45,742 nt of DNA from CAYYMH01 sp964472785 (lineage in GTDB: Bacteria; Zhuqueibacterota; Zhuqueibacteria; Thermofontimicrobiales; Thermofontimicrobiaceae), in assembly GCA_964472785.1 (NCBI GenBank), contig CAYYMH010000032.1, positions 1-45,742 on the forward strand. Reading direction: 5' to 3'. This document shows positions 43,101 through 45,742 of the stretch, one piece after another (position 1 is the stretch's first letter; each line of letters starts with the position of its first letter). The position numbers were made by a program, and so were the translations under genes. The notes under the pieces are model-generated. The model was not told where the DNA came from. It made no database searches and saw only the letters and a program-made list of their open reading frames with translations.

Positions 43101-45742
43101 GGCGCAGGGCTCACAGGGGTTAAAGTGGATAAAAACAACGCNNNNNNNNNNNNNNNNNNNNNNNNNNNNNNNNNNNNNNNNNNNNNNNNNNNNNNNNNNN
43201 NNNNNNNNNNNNNNNNNNNNNNNNNNNNNNNNNNNNNNNNNGTTGTCATTTCCGGCAATCAGGGGTCTGGTATTGGATTTGAAAGAAATCTGACGATCAG
43301 AGGAACAGATATAGCGATCACGAAAAATACCGGGTGGGGGCTGCAAAACATTGGCATGCTATTGCTGCCGAAGCCCAATGTAACCATGCGGGCTGATATA
43401 AACATCAATGAAAATACAGCAGGCGGTATCTTTGACAATAATCCTGAAATCGGTGCCGGCGTTGTTATCGAAAAGAACGGCGGCAACGGCATCACAGCAG
43501 AAAACAGCCTTACAGCCAAAACCATTCTGATCAAGGATAACCAGGGATGGGGAATTGAAACCAAAAACGACATCACGATCAAAGGCGAAAAGTCAGAAAT
43601 CCATAACAACGAAAAAGGCGGCATCGTTTCTGCCGAAGGCGATATTGCCGTCAGCTGTCAGGATATTGACATCGCAGGTAATCACGGGGATGGTGTCTTG
43701 GCTGCTAAAGGTGATATCACTGTGTCTGCTTTAACAATAATAATCAAGAATAATACAGGGTGGGGTATTTCAACGTCTGAATCGGGTTTGGTTGATTATC
43801 TTGCAAGCAAGGGAAATATCACCTTTACTGAACATGCTCAAATCGCCGGCAATGACAGCGGTGGCGTCAAGGCTAACAACTCCGTTCACATGAGGCACGG
43901 CGCCACCATAAATAAAAACGGTGGTGTGGGCATACTTGCAGGGGAAAGCGTTTCAGCTTTAAATCTGTTCGTCACGGAAAATCAAGGAGATGGCATTCGT
44001 GCCGGGCTTGTAGAGCTTTCAGGTCAAGACAACAAAATTCAGTTTAACAGCGGGGACGGTATCTTATGTTCGTCGCTACGCATGTCAGGGTTTGCGCAAG
44101 GGTATGGAAATTCAATTTCCAACAATCAGGGTTGGGGAATCAAGGCGGGTAGTATTGAATTTTCTCATCCGGTCGCTATTAAACGTAACAGAAAAGGCGG
44201 AATCGATACGCAGGAGTTGTTAAATCTGCCTGACCATTTTGCGGTGGAATTCAATGGTGGAATCGGAATCAGGTCTGTATTCGGTATCACGGCCACCAAT
44301 TTAAAAGTGGAATTAAACGATGGCGACGGCATTGTTTCATTTGGCAAGACGGTGCTGCTCGGCAAAAAGACATCGATTTCAGTGAACAGCGGAAATGGTC
44401 TGGTGGTGGATAATCCCGGACGGGCTTCATTATATATGTTGGGCGGAAAAGTGAGAGCCAATTCAAAGTATGGCATTGTTTATTCAACGCATACACCCCC
44501 CACAATTTTTCAGACGGACGTTTCAGGGAATCAGATGGGAGGCATTTACCATAAAACATCTTCGGGTGAATCTGCGGCTGGTTTGCATGAGATGCAGGGA
44601 GCGCACATCGGGGAAAAATCCCATGCAGCGCTAAAACCTATGGCTAACATACAGAATCCGCTTATTTCATCCTGTTTGATTAGCAGCAACCTTGGCGACG
44701 GCATTTTGTTTGAGGGCGAAGCAGATTTGAACGTGAGCCAAACCAGTTTTGTCAACAACGGCGGCTTTGGCATCAATAACCAGTCACAATCGTCCATAGT
44801 TACGGCGGATGACAACTGGTGGGGCGCTGCCGAAGGCCCGGATGCCGGTGATGGAATTTCCGGCAATGTGGATGTTGCCACCTGGCTTGAACAGCCAATT
44901 GCGTTGACCGCTTTTGCCGCCTGGGATACGGTTTACACGCCGGCTGCAACCAGTGATACAGTGTTGTGTGTCTTTCAGAACTGGGAAGCGTTTGACGATG
45001 TGGTCGATATTACCATCAGCGACGATCTGGGCTGGATCGAAATGACGCCGTTTACGCTGGCCTTTCAGGACAGCGCCGGCGCAGATACCCTGATCCGTTA
45101 CACCGTGCCGGATAATCTGCCGTTGGGAACAGCCAATACCGTTCGCATCACCGCTGTTTCGCAAACCGATAATTCATGGACTGCTGCGGATTCATTTGTG
45201 GTCATCATCTACGAAAGCAGCCTGGTTAAGGTGGCTGTAACGCCGGATAGTGTTACGCTGACGCCCGGTCAAACGATGTTGTTTCAGGCGCACGGACTGG
45301 ACACACACGAGCGAAGCATTCCCGTTGAGGTAAACTGGTCAGCCACCGGCGGCGTCATTGACAGCACCGGGTTGTTTACAGCCGGAGAAATCGAAGGAAC
45401 GTTTCAGGTAACGGCAACCGAACAAAGCGGACAGTTGACCGGCGCTGCTGTGGTCGTCATTTCACTGACGACCGACATAGCAGATTCCCGGCAGCGAATG
45501 ATTCCTGACAGGTTTGCACTATCACAGAATTACCCCAATCCGTTCAACCCGGTAACCAGCATTGAATACAGCGTAAAAGAGCCGTGCCGTGTGCAGCTTG
45601 TTGTTTATAATATTCAGGGACGATTGGTGCAGACGCTGGTCAACAGCAACCGGTCTGCAGGCATTTACACAGTTCATTTCGATGCCCGGCGACTTGCCGG
45701 CGGTATTTATTTTTACCGGATTTTGATGAAGGATTTTACGGA
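40200..45742 (+). CDS. Giant secreted protein: LVIVP propeller, beta-helix, Ig-like and sorting domains (3' end outside window)
   Basis: The reading frame is open from ATG 40200-40202 to the window end, about 1847 codons including a 100-N gap. A signal peptide (VILIIFILFYATTAF) is followed by LVIVP-type repeats (residues about 40-590, e.g. GGLYILDISVPATPVILG). A repeat-like domain follows (about 660-725, TGWAFTHWVNASPPNEREAFALLG ... VVAHFQP). A right-handed beta-helix begins near residue 885 (YEEFVDVTKSLTIQSMKG) and runs to about 1560 with at least 21 N-x-G-x-G-I rungs after the gap. Ig-like regions and a Big_2-like domain follow (VKVAVTPDSVTLTPGQTMLFQAHG). It ends in a sorting tail (LSQNYPNPFNPVTSIEY, YNIQGRLVQTLV, AGGIYFYRIL), so only a few residues are missing. 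Such proteins are surface adhesins or polysaccharide-binding proteins. Confidence 0.88.
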   Translation, partial: MSNKQPFFQVILIIFILFYATTAFPQIEEFSIEPAGHFGGNVSCGSVQGNYAYLGQGVHLTVLDITTDPPQQVAGLEMADAMFDLAAAGDFVYLYLKNGAGLAVVNIANPEAPAQVDSLPLPGGNNGALFVSGNRLYAATDGGLYILDISVPATPVILGSNAEAVNDVVIVGTTAYCVASNTLKIYDVSGASPAPLASAPASGARGVTANETHAFVAAGFLKQDVLIFDISDPANPQQTSRFTANPPSGFANPISILVENDIAWVGCSNWLLALDIADPANPAALNYLESVGWVIGIEKSNDDLYLFQRNSDTPYRKISAADPSNPAVLATFASPLDVKHILADDNQLFIASEKRLWLYDITEQDQPRLVSSRTEWADARHLAKNGDILYALQRSALFIIDISDPQSMTELGMFQPVTGELREITVQNDTAYILLHDTPSRLEILDVSNPAAVNRVGSADFNGSGVDIFKHPNTGSAFVAYNNGAADRGCTIFDCSDPENPQQAGSFSTASDPACLWADQDTVFIGSNDNSYILEAFDVSDARSPAKINQNTGNGLIRDMEMRGGLLFAGVEGGSVHVWGRGTIFTIYQICPSPSTIGVTVTTPATATTTTSSGAAYTTEGSTYKSSSDQVENSGSEGVVIQKYLIVWRNMGGLVTSVAPTAEAGTASPPSASGPIGAPVKVKAVATTGWAFTHWVNASPPNEREAFALLGNPPTEVVAHFQPILTLSAGALNPGYTMVCPAEDENDSTQTPVIQIQLTASQADDWEVSGVGFQVEGNLEAKHVRRANLHLGSEFGPILASTNYGTQFSFSVPPPFNRISAGSGVTFMITFDFEDKSTLVFDQDPVQFTVFTNRTFIGATAVEYPPGVILPGIPPIPTVQGGPVSLGCVHNIDSKQAYLFFNEAINAEATQDHHTLTVCPGVYEEFVDVTKSLTIQSMKGAETTTVRGQFDINKDDVTIDGFTVNGAGAGLTGVKVDKNNXXXXXXXXXXXXXXXXXXXXXXXXXXXXXXXXXXVVISGNQGSGIGFERNLTIRGTDIAITKNTGWGLQNIGMLLLPKPNVTMRADININENTAGGIFDNNPEIGAGVVIEKNGGNGITAENSLTAKTILIKDNQGWGIETKNDITIKGEKSEIHNNEKGGIVSAEGDIAVSCQDIDIAGNHGDGVLAAKGDITVSALTIIIKNNTGWGISTSESGLVDYLASKGNITFTEHAQIAGNDSGGVKANNSVHMRHGATINKNGGVGILAGESVSALNLFVTENQGDGIRAGLVELSGQDNKIQFNSGDGILCSSLRMSGFAQGYGNSISNNQGWGIKAGSIEFSHPVAIKRNRKGGIDTQELLNLPDHFAVEFNGGIGIRSVFGITATNLKVELNDGDGIVSFGKTVLLGKKTSISVNSGNGLVVDNPGRASLYMLGGKVRANSKYGIVYSTHTPPTIFQTDVSGNQMGGIYHKTSSGESAAGLHEMQGAHIGEKSHAALKPMANIQNPLISSCLISSNLGDGILFEGEADLNVSQTSFVNNGGFGINNQSQSSIVTADDNWWGAAEGPDAGDGISGNVDVATWLEQPIALTAFAAWDTVYTPAATSDTVLCVFQNWEAFDDVVDITISDDLGWIEMTPFTLAFQDSAGADTLIRYTVPDNLPLGTANTVRITAVSQTDNSWTAADSFVVIIYESSLVKVAVTPDSVTLTPGQTMLFQAHGLDTHERSIPVEVNWSATGGVIDSTGLFTAGEIEGTFQVTATEQSGQLTGAAVVVISLTTDIADSRQRMIPDRFALSQNYPNPFNPVTSIEYSVKEPCRVQLVVYNIQGRLVQTLVNSNRSAGIYTVHFDARRLAGGIYFYRILMKDFT
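43142..43241. other. Assembly gap (100 N)
   Basis: Exactly 100 undetermined bases interrupt the beta-helix part of the giant gene. A run of 100 is the usual placeholder for a gap of unknown size. The reading frame happens to continue across it (codon boundaries at 43140 and 43242 agree), which is uninformative if the size is arbitrary. Repetitive helix rungs on both sides probably caused the gap. Confidence 0.95.

Noticed and set aside
40393..45164. Many minus-strand reading frames of 70-240 codons
   Set aside because: They lie opposite the continuous plus-strand frame of the giant protein, whose translation has a signal peptide, repeats and a sorting tail. The antisense frames have no ribosome sites or recognisable domains.

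Overview
The window looks like a contig from a moderately AT-rich Gram-negative bacterium of the FCB group, most like the Calditrichota or candidate division KSB1. The evidence is the combination of surface proteins ending in the YPNPFN-type sorting tail (type IX secretion or FlgD-like), a PorV/PorQ-family outer-membrane protein, a GWxTD-domain protein, a C25 (gingipain-like) peptidase and a large TonB-dependent receptor. The lineage is inferred; there is no rRNA or other marker gene. I see no tRNA, rRNA or CRISPR array.

Layout. 1-430: intergenic DNA with two palindromic repeat elements; one is a mobile element flanked by a 9-bp target duplication that includes the aroC stop codon. 432-6422 (minus strand): a compact aromatic amino acid operon, read chorismate mutase, DAHP synthase, tyrA, aroA, aroE, aroC. 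It is preceded by a sigma70-type promoter, a 34-residue leader peptide with five Tyr codons and a Trp codon in a row, and a terminator/antiterminator pair: a complete attenuator. 6446-10436 (minus): a DegT-type aminotransferase, two xylose-isomerase-like TIM-barrel proteins and a membrane-anchored PsbP-like protein. 10605-12863: a membrane protein with an inserted spermidine-synthase-like domain. 12879-16250 (minus): selA-selB for selenocysteine incorporation. 16512-17757: a sigma54-like promoter with a possible small RNA, then a double UspA protein. 18316-22790: a secreted C25 peptidase and an OPT-family transporter. 22942-32257 (minus): a GWxTD protein and a three-gene surface operon (TonB-dependent receptor, large secreted protein, PorV-like protein). 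32600-35136: divergent AI-2E-type and MFS transporters with clear promoters. 35523-39551: a thymidylate-synthase-like protein, a GH10-like (DUF187) protein and a seven-bladed propeller protein. 40200-end: one giant secreted protein, interrupted by a 100-N assembly gap and running off the window.

How the genes work together. The aro operon covers entry into the shikimate pathway (DAHP synthase), three later steps (AroE, AroA, AroC) and the branch to tyrosine (chorismate mutase, TyrA), and its leader reads tyrosine supply directly. The surface genes form an export and cell-envelope group: a receptor, its partner and a PorV-like protein in one operon, plus several stand-alone cargo proteins carrying the same C-terminal sorting tail. 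Intergenic regions are rich in short non-coding elements built from tight hairpins; two families carry target-site duplications and so are mobile, and one has inserted at the edge of another.
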